Source: Yamagishiella unicocca
Lineage: Eukaryota > Chlorophyta > Chlorophyceae > Chlamydomonadales > Volvocaceae
NCBI GenBank assembly: GCA_003116995.1
Contig: BDSL01000001.1
Location: forward strand, 1,178,001-1,242,000
DNA: 64,000 bases
Direction of reading: 5' to 3'
The translations under genes were made by a program, and so were the position numbers. Below the pieces are notes generated by a model. That model was not told the DNA's origin, did not search any database, and saw nothing but the letters and a program-made list of their open reading frames with translations. Positions 32,701-43,689 of this stretch are shown in pieces (the first letter of the stretch is position 1; each line of letters starts with the position of its first letter).

Positions 32701-35575
32701 GATAGGACGGTTTTGGTTCGGAAAGACATTGTGTGCAATTGAAGACGTACGGCAACTGCAAGGCTTATAGGTCGACGAACCCGCAGCATCACGGACACAA
32801 TCTGGTTCTACCTCTTGGTCTGGAACCCACTGTAACCTTTACAACAATCTAGAGCTGTAACCGTTACATGAACAATAATGAATCGAGAAGTACCGGTAAG
32901 AGCTTGCAGTGAGGGCGCATGTGCCGAGAGCTACCGTATTCGCTTTCAGCATTGACTAACCTATGAACAGGCCTACATGTGGGCACTGGGCGCGTTGCTC
33001 GCTCTTCCATCCGTCCATACCTCAGCCGCATGCGGCCCACATTCTCGTCCCTCAGGGCCTTCATCGCGTCCCGGGTGCTGCGCGGCAGGCTGCGGGGCTC
33101 CGGCACGTCGACCACCACCCCGAACCTGACGTCAACATCGCCCGCGCCTCCGTCCTCCAGGCGCTGCAATCCGCTGTGCGGCGGGCGGGCGGGCGGACCG
33201 GTGCCGGCAGGAGATGCGGGCGGGCCGTTTTAGGATATAATCCGCGAATCCACGGGCGGGCGGGTGAGGTATGTACACAGGTCGGAAGCGAGTAGGTGGG
33301 ACCGTGGGCCCTGCGGCTTTCCTCAAATGTCTCTGTGGATGGTCCCGACCCACAAGCGCGCTCGCTATTTCGCAACAAGTAGCCAAATATGAGATTCCCA
33401 AAGCGAAGATAAGTGCGGTGACCCGCCATGCGCACCGACCTGGAGCACACCTCAACGATGCGCCGTACGTCTGCCTCGATCGCCCGGCCACAAGGCACCA
33501 ACACGTCCACAGTCATCGCCAGCCCCTCGGAGCCCCATGCCGCGGCGCCGATGGCGGTCCACTCATCCAGCGCCTGAATGCAAGGACGAGCGACCCGGGG
33601 ACGGAGCGGTTTCATGGGTGATGGTTAGCGAGCGGAGGCAGCATTTGCGGGAGCCCAGCAGCGACGGAGGCCACACGGTTAAGTAAAATAAATTTAGCAT
33701 TAGTAAATCCTCTCAGAGGAAAGATAACAGATCGTGGTTGCCGCTTTTGCCTTCGCAAATTAAGGGAGAAGCTTTACCAGTAGTACGCCTATCCATCCTT
33801 CGCTTTGAAATAAAGCAACCGCCACGTAGCACATCCAGGTAGGACAGCAACTACCTAACCGATGTGCCCAATAATGGCTCGTTTCTTGCCGTGGTCTCAA
33901 GCCCGCTGTAACCATAACTAATCACTACAGTTACAACACCTGCAGGATGCGCCCGACTGGCGGATATATCCGCGGGTAACGTGGCGGCATGTAGGCCTCG
34001 TCGTCTGGGAGCTGGATCCCGCCCGTGGCGTTGTACACCACCACACGGGTCTCCAGGTCCAGGCCCCCCAGGCGGCGGTAGAGCTCGGCCAGGAAGGGAT
34101 CTCCCACTGCAATTGTGCCGCCGTCAATGCGTGGTGGCGTAGGGGGGAAAAGGTGCAGGCAAGGTCAGGCATGCGGGCGGGCGCGCGGGTAGATAGCTTA
34201 GTTTGACAGGGGTTCCCATCCTGGTTCCTGAAGCAAACACGTTAGCTGATAGTCACAATGGCCGTGCGCTTACTGCATCTTACTTTGGACTCCAGACCAA
34301 AATGCGTGCAATTGCCATGCAGATACCGGTCTGGTAGACAGCCGTCAGCAGGTGGACACGGGCCCTCAGCAGCTAATAACACATACAGCAACGCGCGCAT
34401 GGCCCAAGCATGCACGGACGGATACGACCGACGCAACGTTCCTTCGCACCAGCCATGCCCCGTTTGTTTGCCACATACTTTGGTTGACGAAGAGCCCTTC
34501 TGGGAACATGCCTCCAAACACGGCAATGTGCTCCGAAGCCACCACTGGAAAGGAGGGGTATCCGGGATCGGCGGCATCCATCAGCGCTAGGCAGCGCAGC
34601 TGGCGGCGGCGGCGTGACATTGTTGGTGCAGTTGACGTTTCTTCGTGATCGGCCGCCATAGCTGTAGTAGCGGCCATCGTGTTGGCGGCGAGTGCGTTGC
34701 TGGGCGCCACGGAAGCGGCAGCGGACTCGGCAGCGCCGTTGGCTTCAAAGTTCCGCAGCACAGTGGCCGGCCATCCTGCCGGCTCCATTCGGACGTCATC
34801 GCCTGCGGTAAGGAGAAGTGAAGGATGTGGCCAACAGGTGGACTGTAACCGTTACAACAGGTGGACGATCGGCGTGCGTGGGGCGCTAGAGCCTGCACGC
34901 GCTTGGCACAATGCGACACCGCACACCGTGCGATAGGTTGTAAACCCCAAGCGCTAAACCCCAAGCAGCTTGCTGAGTTGACTGCAAGCTGCTGAAACCG
35001 TTTCGTGCCATAGGTTCCACGCACGTAGCCCCTCGCTACCTCCCGTTGCAACGACCTCCCATTTGCACATACAGTTAACCGTTACAACAAGTTATCTGTA
35101 AATGCTCCCTTTCTTCGTACGCTTCTCCTGCCGTGTTTCGCACCCACCAGCTTTATTAATTTGCCCCGCCATGCTTACCCAGCAGGACAAGGTGCGTGGC
35201 GCCTTGGAAGTTCACCGCCTCCTGCGCCAGTACATCCCACATCCAGCACACGGGACCCGGCGGCCGAACCGCCAGTTCGTCGGCCCGGAAGACCCGCACT
35301 CGGACATCCACTCCCTCAAATGTCGCCACCAGCTCGCATCGACGCGCCTGCAACGGATCGTCGTCTTCGTCTATGCCGATACAGACGCAGACGCGGTCTC
35401 GAATGACCCATGGGTCGCTCGTGGACGAGCCGTCGGGAGTTGGGTCAAACGATACCCGAAGCTGGCGCAGTCGAGCCTCCAGCTTCCCTAAGTCGGTGCA
35501 TCCTTTGCTGGTAATGGGTAATAGGACTCCAAGGCGGCCGAGGCGGCGCAATGCGAGTACTGGATGGCTCATCAT
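29701..35575 (-). CDS. Two-domain GT2-like membrane glycosyltransferase, 11 exons
   Basis: Exons: 35179-35575, 34479-34802, 33940-34106, 33440-33573, 33021-33173, 32499-32571, 32138-32215, 31400-31540, 31017-31157, 30252-30755, 29701-30102; 837 aa, all phases consistent. The N-terminal half looks like one GT-A fold (RRLGRLGVLLPITSKG, VLLGDDVRMEP, MDAADPGYPSFPVV, VVYNATGGIQLPDDEAY). A second follows with clear GT2 features (MTVDVLVPCGRAIEADV, VGRMRLRFNDVNQGASRTRN, metal-binding LVMLDDDVEPLPGLV, QGFVGPTFLPD, and GGGEDIDFCLRA). The C-terminal ~300 residues hold hydrophobic helices (ELLLLLALVHAAALVALLVL; VLWLAALGSAVAALAVVV; near the end VHVMTAIWAVGVGVVGGWGY). Probably Golgi/ER or plasma-membrane polysaccharide or glycan synthesis; donor and acceptor unknown. 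Several introns carry copies of the TIR repeat. The start could be 35,575 or the adjacent ATG one codon on. Confidence 0.86.
31773..31824 (-). repeat. TIR-family copy in glycosyltransferase intron
   Basis: Reverse-oriented copy (GTGCCCGATGGTTCTACC, then TGGTCTGGAACCCACTGTAA) within the intron between exons at 32,138 and 31,540. A second, forward partial copy is at 31,980-32,009 in the same intron. Confidence 0.85.
32583..32847. mobile_element. Short (265-bp) TIR-family element in glycosyltransferase intron
   Basis: Forward end GTAGTAACTGTTACAGTGGG at 32,583 and reverse end GGTCTGGAACCCACTGTAAC...TTACAACAA finishing at 32,847 form a facing pair, wholly in the intron between exons 33,021 and 32,571. 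The left end begins 11 bp upstream (in gene sense) of the exon acceptor. The interior differs from the 544-bp copy. A further isolated GTAACCGTTAC follows near 32,860. Confidence 0.6.
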
Positions 35576-36296
35576 CGACGACCACGGCTCAACGAACGCA
35601 CGGAAGGAAATAGCGGAACAACTACCGGTAACTGCTAAAATGTGGCTGTTGTGCTATTTGGTTTTAGTTCATGACCCACAGTACGTTCCATCACAAAGCT
35701 GGTGAGCCGGCGGCCGGTGTCGTAAGCCTGAATGTGAGGGGTAATCCACGATTGGTTTCACACAGGCCAATCCTACAAAACTAGCATTGCCCCGACCGCA
35801 GCCAAATACCGAAGGAAGTTAGTGTGGAAGGTACAATGAAGCCAGCTGCGCATTGGGTGACGCGGAAGCAAACCTTGGCGAGGCTTCCGTTGCGCTCACG
35901 GTTGCGCCGTTACGATCACGGTTCAGGGTTGCGCGCACGGGCGCCGAATATGCTTGTCGATTACACACGTAAATCACAGTGGTGCTAATGCGTATCTCTT
36001 TCCAACATTATTCCATCCAGACGTCGCTGCCGCCATCTTTAATATACATATTCGTACAGGTTCATTATATCGACGTCCCCGGTCCTCGCCGCCTAACAAG
36101 CAGCCTGCCTGTAACTGTAACACGCGTCGGATAACGAAATAAGGACTTTAACGGCACCAGCGCGACGCCCCCTAAGTACGCAAGTGGGCGGCCCTTTCGC
36201 AGTAATCGTTACAGCAGTGGCTCCGGACCGGAAACGGTTATGCCCTTGGATTAGTTCCCTTTCGCGCAGTCCCTTTCAGCGCAAGCCCACGCGACA
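35576..36296. other. Divergent promoter region: glycosyltransferase / methyltransferase
   Basis: The two flanking genes start at either edge, so 720 bp must contain both promoters. A fragment resembling the TIR core (GTAATCGTTACAGCAGTGGC, CTCCGGACCGGAAACGG) is at about 36,204-36,240. No coding exon recognised. Confidence 0.5.
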
Positions 36297-38637
36297 ATGG
36301 GCGGCGAGCTGGAGCACGGGAACCAGCAACTTTCACAACAGCAGCAGCAGCCCCAGTTCTCAGTGGACTGGATGTCAGCGCACCAGCACGTGTGGAAGCA
36401 GCACGTGATGCCGCGCTTCGCTGGCCAGCCGAATGTCCGGGTGCTGGAGATTGGGTGGTACGCTGCTGTATGGGGCACGTACGGGCACATACGGACGTGG
36501 CACTGATATTTTAGGAATTGGAGGGTTTGCGGACCAAGGAATGCGCGGATGAGTGATGTCAGGGTCTCGGGGAGGTGACGTTTATGTCGGTCGCTGCCAT
36601 TTCAACAACCCTATGTTCCCCGCCGCGCCCCGCCGCCTCACCTGCCTAGTCAGTTCATCCACCCGCGTCCTCTGCCCGTCCATGTGCAACGTCTTCCTGT
36701 CCCGCTCTCCGCTCCCATCCATTTGCAGCTGGGAGGGCCGCTCAGCGTTGTGGCTGCTGCAGAACGTCGCAAGCCACCCCTCGTCGTCCATCGTGTGCGT
36801 GGATCCCTTCGAGCTGTGCCACCCCCCCTTTCTGCGCAACCGCCTGGTGCGTACGTTGATGCAGCGTTGGCAAAGTAGGATCCACGCGCACCGGTCTGCC
36901 AGTGGCCGGTTCCCTGGTAACCAGGGGCCCTTCATTCCATCCACTTTGTGTGTAGCAAGCTGGTCGTACCTGCTGAACCGCATGATTACATGATTGCGCC
37001 CGATGGCTCTGCCACACGGTCTGGGCCTACTGTAACAGTTACTACTACAGTCTACTACCTGTAATCGACCCTGTAAACGCCTACTGCTTGCTGACTGGAA
37101 TGTCACATATGGTTATAGTAACTCTTGGTCTGGAACCCACTGTAACCGTTACAACAAGTAACTGTAACTTTTTGTTGTAATCGTTACAGTGGGCTCCAGA
37201 CCCAGGTATCGTATGTAACTGTTGCAGCGAAGTTTCGTGTTGCGGCTTAGGGGTGCCCGATTGACGGAGGATTCGGGTTTAGTCTAGTCAAGTGCCCTGG
37301 AGGCCGCTAATGGACCACTCTCAATGGCCGCCACGCCGCATTGCCTTTCCAAACCCGCCGCCACCTGCGGCCGCTGCCACCCGCCGCTAGCTAACCTGCT
37401 CGCATACCGCAACCCCACACGCCCACCGCCCACCGTTTCGGCCACCGTCCCAGCAATTCCGCCTTCCATTTCGCCCTCCGTCCGTTCCGCCCGCCGTTCC
37501 GTCATCCGTCCAATCCGTCGGCTATTCCGCCCAGCCACCTCCATTGCATCGTTCCTCCCACGCACCATCCATTCAGGCCCCTATTCCGCCGCCCGCTTTC
37601 CTATCCGCCTGTGCACGCACGCAGGTGTTCGAGGCCAACCTACGTGCTGCCGGCGAGTGGCCCCGTGTCACCCACATGCACATGGAGAGCCGGATGGCGC
37701 TTCCCATCCTCATCGTGGCAGCGGCGGACGCGGCAGACGCGGCGGCGGCGGCAGCGCGGTCGATGCGGCGTACGACAACGGTGACGGCGGTTGGGATGCA
37801 CGACACCAGCGGCGCAACAAGTACTACCGCCGGCGACGGCGCAACCGCCACCGCCCCAGTATCCCACGGGGCGTCGGCAGCTGCGGCGGCGGGACCGCCT
37901 GTGTCGCCGCAGCCGCTGCCACCGCAGCCAGTCCGCCGGCAGGATGCATCCTTGGCGGGTCCGGACGAGGCGGCGGCGGGCGGCCGCCTGCTATTCGACG
38001 TGGTCTACGTGGACGGCTCCCACATGCGTGCTGACGTGTTAACGGACATCGTGATGAGCTGGCAGCTGCTCAAGGCGAGTGATGAGGCGCTGCAGACGTA
38101 CGATCATACATAGCATAAGTTGCAGCTCGCGCATGGTGGGCCGCCACGCACGTCAGCACTGATGATTCAGTAATCAGCCCGCCCACTTAGTGGTCGATAG
38201 AAAATAGTAATAAGGACTACTACCGCGGGCTGGCTACAGATCAAAAGGCAGAAGTACAGAAAGTAATCACTACTGTTACAGTGGGCTCTAGGTAGATAGA
38301 CCCGCAGGTAGGTCGAGCCATCGAGCAAGCTTTGCGCATGACACTATAAGAGACGCATACATGAAGGAGAAAGAACCCACGCACCAGACCAAGCTAACTG
38401 GTACACACGAATCCAGCGCGCCAGCCCCTTATAACTTCCCCTTCGTTGCGTGCACCTGTCGGAAATGAAGTGCAGGTGAATGGCATCATGGTATTAGACG
38501 ACTACGAGTGGGACCAGTACCGCGACAACCTCGTCTGCCACCCCCAGCAGGCAGTCGACGCGTTCCTGCAGGTCTTCGGCCACCAGCTGCGCTTGCTCAG
38601 TAAGGGCTACCAGGTCATAGTGGAGCGAGTAGGCTGA
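36297..38637 (+). CDS. Class I SAM-dependent methyltransferase, 4 exons
   Basis: Exons: 36297-36454, 36729-36846, 37625-38074, 38476-38637; 295 aa. SAM-binding motif I is completed by splicing (VRVLEIGWEGRSALWLLQNV), motif II acidic residue in SSSIVCVDPFEL, then SRMALPIL, FDVVYVDGSHMRADVLTDIV and NGIMVLDDYEWDQYRDN, and a C-terminal YQVIVERVG. This order matches the Methyltransf_24-like group of small-molecule or sugar methyltransferases. Between motif II and the DGSH segment there is an ~80-residue Ala/Thr/Pro-rich insert in exon 3. The intron 3 donor must be GC (CTCAAG|GCGAGT) to keep phase with VNGIMVLDDY. Long introns 2 and 3 contain TIR-family copies. Substrate not predictable; the neighbouring divergent glycosyltransferase is suggestive only. 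Confidence 0.87.
36994..37203. repeat. Cluster of three TIR-family ends in methyltransferase intron 2
   Basis: Reverse copy 36,994-37,048 (GCGCCCGATGGCTCTGCC...), reverse copy 37,122-37,156 (TTGGTCTGGAACCCACTGTA...) and forward copy 37,171-37,203 (TTTGTTGTAATCGTTACAGT...). The last two are back to back, 14 bp apart. Another diverged forward copy is at 38,268-38,325 in intron 3. Confidence 0.82.
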
Positions 38638-40562
38638 GGGAGCAAGAGGGGTGGCGAGCAGCAGGGCTGGCGAGCGACATCGCAACATCTGCTTGCCTCA
38701 TCAGGCTGCCATGCCCCAGCGCCGGCACGTACGTTTCACCGGCATTGGTTCCGGAGCCAGGGCATTTGCGTTCCCGCTTGTATGCTGTTGCCGTAACTAC
38801 AGCGCCTCTGTTGCTGTTAGGATTGATTGCGTCATGGATTCGGTTTCTACTAGTTTCGACAGCGACAGGGACACGTCTGAATCTCGCGATTCAGGTCGGG
38901 CGCAGGGCCCTTCTGACCAAATCCGTTGGTGCCGCAGAGTACTTAGCGGAACCACGCCTCATTCTTCGGCGTGGTTCTTCTGTTGGGTTGTTTTGGTACA
39001 CAATGTAACACACCGCGCTTGAAGAACGCCCGCGGCTCCTTGCTGCGTGAATAGGTCACGAGGTCGACGCAGCCGCAGTCAGCGCCGCCGTTACGTTTGG
39101 AACTTGAGACCCTGCAGCTTGGTTACCTGCAGCCCGCCTGCCAGCAGCGCCAGTCCGCGGGGCTGTGGTGCCGCGCGCCCGCGCCACCCAGTAACAGGTC
39201 GAGATGCTGTGGGGCATGCCAAGGCTGTTGCTTGAACAGGACGGCGGGAGAGGTAACTTAGAGCGCTATCTGAAGCAGAGCACGGCCACGCCAGGAGAAA
39301 ACCAGCGAGGCAATGCCTGGGCCCTTGAATTGCGGCCTGGGCCCACGTAACCTGACAAGCTTATATACTGAATGACGCAATCAAACGGGCAGTAATCGTG
39401 GTGGGTAGCTTTAACTGTTACAGTGGGCGCCAGACCACATAGTAGAGCCATCGGGCGCATAGTGGGTTCCAGACCATTAGTAGTGTGGAGCCTACTGTAA
39501 CGAATACGACCATTGTACTTCAGGCCGGGGGCCCGTGTAACCTTACGGTCCTCCAGTGAGCTGCAAGTAGTTTCGGGGTCGGTCAACACGGGTCTCCTTC
39601 AGTGTCCAGCGATGTGTCCGGTGGATCTGCCGTGAAACGACTCATGTACGAGCTGCACGTCAGCGGAACTCGCAGGGCTGTGCTCCTGTGCATTGGTCGG
39701 TTTTAAAGCATTTATGAGCAGGATGAGACAGAAGCCCAACTTCACCGTAACAAAGGCAATCCGACACCAGCCAACAGCCCAGAAGCAAAAACAGCAGCAG
39801 CCAGCACCCCAGGGGGAATTTGCACTATAGCAGGCTTCCTTACGACTTGCCCGAAGACTCAATCTGCTTGGCATGGAGCGCAAAGCAACATCTGCTTGCC
39901 CCAGGCTATTGATGGACAGAAGAGCGGGAGAAGGGACTTAGGGCGCTATCATTAATAGGAACTGTCACTGTGGGCCTCGGATGTCTTACATAAAGCCATC
40001 GGGCGCATTGTATCAGTATTGTAAGGTATTCGCAGCCACATCAGGGGGACCAACGCGGCGGCTTCTGGGGCCTTGAGTGAGGTCTGGGCCCGTGTAACCT
40101 TACACGCTTTCCGCTCTCGACATTACACTTGGCCTGAAGGGCGCCTGATATCCGAACCGTATCCGCCAGACGGCAGACGCATCGGCACCGCCCAAAGAGA
40201 TATTCCACCCCTAAGGATAACAGCAGTCTCTGAAACGCAACGGGAAAAGTAACCACCTCAAGCGATTCCTTGGGTCGGAGGCGTTTATGGGGCCATGGGC
40301 CGTTTGTGACATTTCACCCAAACAACCGAAAGTGTCCCGCTTCCCCGTTTTTAACGTTTCCCGTGCCTGACCGTGCCTGCTACGGCGGCCGTACACTGCC
40401 AGGGCAGTTAAGTACACCCCCCCTAAACTGTCTTGCCGATCAGCTTCCAGCCCACGACTCCCGTACCAGGAAGCGTTGCGAGCATTGATGATTCATCGCC
40501 GAGTCGGTGTCTTCGATCGCCTGTCGTCTGCATAGAAAGTTATCGACTGGTTACAGAAACAA
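38638..40562. other. Repeat-bearing spacer upstream of GH16
   Basis: No coding exon recognised. A TGTAA at about 39,003 could end the methyltransferase transcript. It contains TIR-family ends at 39,412-39,480 (two adjacent GTGGG(C/T)-CCAGACCA units) and near 39,960-40,010. Element interior at about 39,735-39,840 shares CAGCAGCCAGCACCCCAGGG and GGGAATTTGCACTA with the 544-bp element. The promoter of the GH16 gene should lie in the last few hundred bases. Confidence 0.6.
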
Positions 40563-42416
40563 ATGCTTCCACACACAGTCCCCCTTCTTTTGTTACTCCT
40601 TACTGTGTCGCAAACGGCAGGTAAGTGAACGCGCAGTCGTATGCGTCCGTCAAAGACGGCCATGGTAGCGTTTTCCAGCGTTTTCCTGCAAGTTCTGGTC
40701 TATAAAGGAAGTCTTTAATGCTTTTGCAGGTGCGGCTAAGGAATTTCAACAAATCTGGGCCGAGGAGTTCAAACCCTGCGACAGCAGTGACTCGTGCGTC
40801 AACGGGTTGAGCACCGCAACTTGGGGCTTCGAGGAAGGCGACGGGAGCAAATATGGACCCCATCTCGCCGGTACATGGGGTGCTCGTGCACCAGCGTCAT
40901 CGTAGTGCCGTACCTCGCTAGGACGCTGTCGACATACCTCTTGTTGTTGGGGCCGCAAAACACAAACCAACACATGCAATATGCAGCAACATCCCTCTTA
41001 AACATTTACGCGCGAGTTACAAGGAAAGGCTGCTTGGCATTGCGCGAGTTGGCTGTAACAGCGTCAGTCCTCCGCGTGCACCTGCCATCCGCTGCTGCCG
41101 GCTACCCACCTGTCTGTTGCGTTTCGTTGGCTTGAGCGAGCCCAAATGGACGCCCTGCGCCGTCAGCTGGCGACAACTCGATCGACTGCCGCTCGGCTCT
41201 GAGTAGCCCCTGAGCGACCCCGTGCGATGCGTCATGCTCTGAGGCTCCCTGATGCCCTCACACCTGCCCACTGCCTTCATGCCTTCGCAGGATGGGGCAA
41301 CAATGAGGTCCAGTGCTACACTTCCAACTCGCAGAACGCGAGGGTAGTGCAGAAAGCAGGCGGGGCGCGTGGTGTCCTGCTGGTTGAGGCGCACTTCCAC
41401 GAGAACGGGACCACGTGCGGAAACCCGGGAGCCGCCAGCAGCACTCGCTGGTGGACTAGCGCCCGCCTCACGACCCGAGGCCGACACGCATTTGCGTACG
41501 AGTCGCAGCCGATCAAGATCCAGGCTCGTGTGAAGATCCCCAATGGTGAGAAGGCCTGGACAGCCCACCACGGCAGCCCAGCAACCCACGCGCCACAAGG
41601 CTGCCCAGTCACACACTTGGTTGGATCCATAATAATCGATTGCCACCTCAGCTACTCCCCCGTTGCTGGCCGACTCGGCAACCCTGTTCTTGATCTCAGC
41701 GCTGGGTGCATGGGCCGCGTTCTGGATGCTTCCAAACACGGAGCGGGAGGACTGTCTGGCGTGCGGGGACTTCGGTGAGGGCTGGTGCTCCTCGGGTGAG
41801 ATCGACATCCTGGAGTCACGCAACCGGGACGGGCTGCTGCAGTCCACCGTCCACTACGGCGGCCTCAAGGACGCCTCATGGTTGGATTGCAAGCAATCCA
41901 CAGGTGGGTTTAGGGTTGTAATGCATGCGTGCATGCACGCACGCTGATACGTGGTAATACAGTCGTGCAGACATGCGTGCAGGCATGCACGCCGATACAT
42001 GGTGACGCCGGGTCTGGTGAGCCACCTCATGAGTGGCATTGCCGCTTGACTGGCGCACCGCGTGTGCGACCCGTGCAGGCACCTTCGATGCCACGTCGGC
42101 AACTGCCTACTGGAACCGAATCTCCGTGGTGATGGGCTCGTCCAACATTTCCTTCTACGTGAACGACACGCTGACGCATTCGGTTGACCAGTCGGTGTGG
42201 TACACGGGGGGTACGGACAAGGCCTCGAACCCAGCAGCCCCGTTCAACCGCCCGTTCTACATGTTGCTCAACCTAGCGGTGGGGGGCAACTACGTTACCT
42301 CGCAAACTGGAGGAAACCTTATCACGGACACACGGCGGGCCCCGTACAGTTTCATGGTGGACTGGGTGCGAGTTTACAGGCAGACGTCACGGCGGCGGTC
42401 CAGGCGCAGCATTTGA
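40563..42416 (+). CDS. Secreted GH16 endo-beta-glucanase-like protein, 5 exons
   Basis: Exons: 40563-40620, 40730-40870, 41291-41545, 41700-41903, 42079-42416; 331 aa; every junction is phase 1. Exon 1 is a signal peptide (MLPHTVPLLLLLLTVSQTA). The mature part starts FQQIWAEEFKPC and includes WGFEEGDGSKYG, GWGNNEVQCYTS (exons 2/3 joined), IKIQARVKIPNALGAWAAFW (exons 3/4 joined), and the catalytic signature SSGEIDILESRN (ExDxxE with both Glu and the Asp). Late strands follow (YWNRISVVMGSSNISFYVND, FYMLLNLAVGGNYV, MVDWVRVYRQ). A Cys-rich insert (CLACGDFGEGWC) directly precedes the catalytic strand. Probably hydrolyses beta-1,3 or mixed-linkage glucan outside the cell. A TGTAA lies 117 bp after the stop. 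Confidence 0.92.
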
Positions 42417-43689
42417 TACTCAGGTGTGGTGTAGGTGGCAGCGGGATTGCCGCATACGGCCTCGTTTTGCGGCGAGCAGGGTCGATGCGATGGCGCGTGG
42501 GCATATATAGCGGATGACAACACATGAACTAATGTAATATTTAACGAGCGGGAAAAACGAGCGGGAAAAAACATCTCCGCTTGCTCCTGTGTCCTCACAA
42601 AAGCGCACTGCAACAGAATGTGTTACGACGTACCACATGATCTCGATCGCAAACTAGCGCAGAAACATCAGGAACATACGTTAACCACCACCCAAAACTC
42701 GTCGCACACATGTAGTAACCGAGCAGCACAAGCTTCTAATGAATAGTCCTCACCTCTTTCTTTCGGCCTACAAGCAAAGGCCGCCATGTCACCAGCTACC
42801 CATCATTTCTCGTGTCATGTCGACGCTATCGGGCCCCCAGTCTGCCTGTCTCAATGCGTACAGCTGTTCTGGGGGCTCCTTCCATCACACAGCACGTCAA
42901 GGTTGTAAATGCCGATCTCCATCCCCTCCCCCCCCACCCTAGGGCCGCACTATTCCCTTTCTACGCCGGACGACCTGTTCGAATGTCACCCTCGCGCGAT
43001 GGCTGACGATGGAGGTGGGTCGCACATCTGAAAAGGGCGCCGTACCGGGCATCGTACCGTCCTACTGTCCGACTCTCGTGCAACGTGTAGCGACGCAAAC
43101 GCGCCCCATGTTCATCAATAGGTCAGCAGTTCTCACAACCATCAATCCCTGGAGCCCCACGCGTAGTTGCGTCAACTAGCGCATAGCATGGCCTGACGGC
43201 AGGTACTACTGGTACTCTGCTTGTACCAACGCAATTCGTGCGCAAGACTGAAGGTCCGATCCCAGCGTTTGCCAATGTACCCAATAAAAAAGCAAGAAAT
43301 GAGAGGAAAGAGCTGGACATCACGCAAGAGGGACCCGCGTGTGAGCTCATGCATGAGCCAGGCGGGAGAGACGCAAGGAGGCCGAGTGGCCCACGCGCCA
43401 CGTCACCCGGCCCTAGCTCCGCAACCAACCAACCAGCGGCTCCGCACTCACAGCGGGGCGTGATCATCCACCTACAGGCCCGGCACCGTCCACCAAATGC
43501 ATCGGCCACCACGTCGATGTACTCTTTCCTGTTCTTCAAACATACGGCTGGTGACGTTGCCACCAACCTCACACTCGGTGTGTTATGCTTCCTGGAGCCA
43601 CGCACTTGCAGGAGACACAAATTTAAACACACTTCACAAAGCAAGATCCACGGGACGGGGCGAGACATCCAGGGCGGCGGTCTCCGCCG
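42417..43689. other. Convergent spacer between GH16 and BAR/PH genes
   Basis: Should hold the 3' UTRs of both genes. TGTAA at 42,533-42,537 fits the GH16 transcript. Open frames of 180 (minus, ending 43,123) and 259 codons (plus, from 43,238) cross here, but overlap each other and show no family motif. I treat them as unsupported. Confidence 0.5.
42533..42537 (+). terminator. Candidate poly(A) signal TGTAA for GH16
   Basis: The motif lies 117 bp after the stop codon in AT-rich sequence (AACTAATGTAATATTTAAC), typical placement for volvocine 3' UTRs. Confidence 0.6.

Noticed and set aside
40600..41005. Two overlapping minus-strand frames (for example FVFCGPNNKRYVDSVLARYG)
   Set aside because: They are antisense to GH16 exons 1-2 and intron 2. 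The plus-strand exons complete a signal peptide and the GH16 N-terminus in correct phase.
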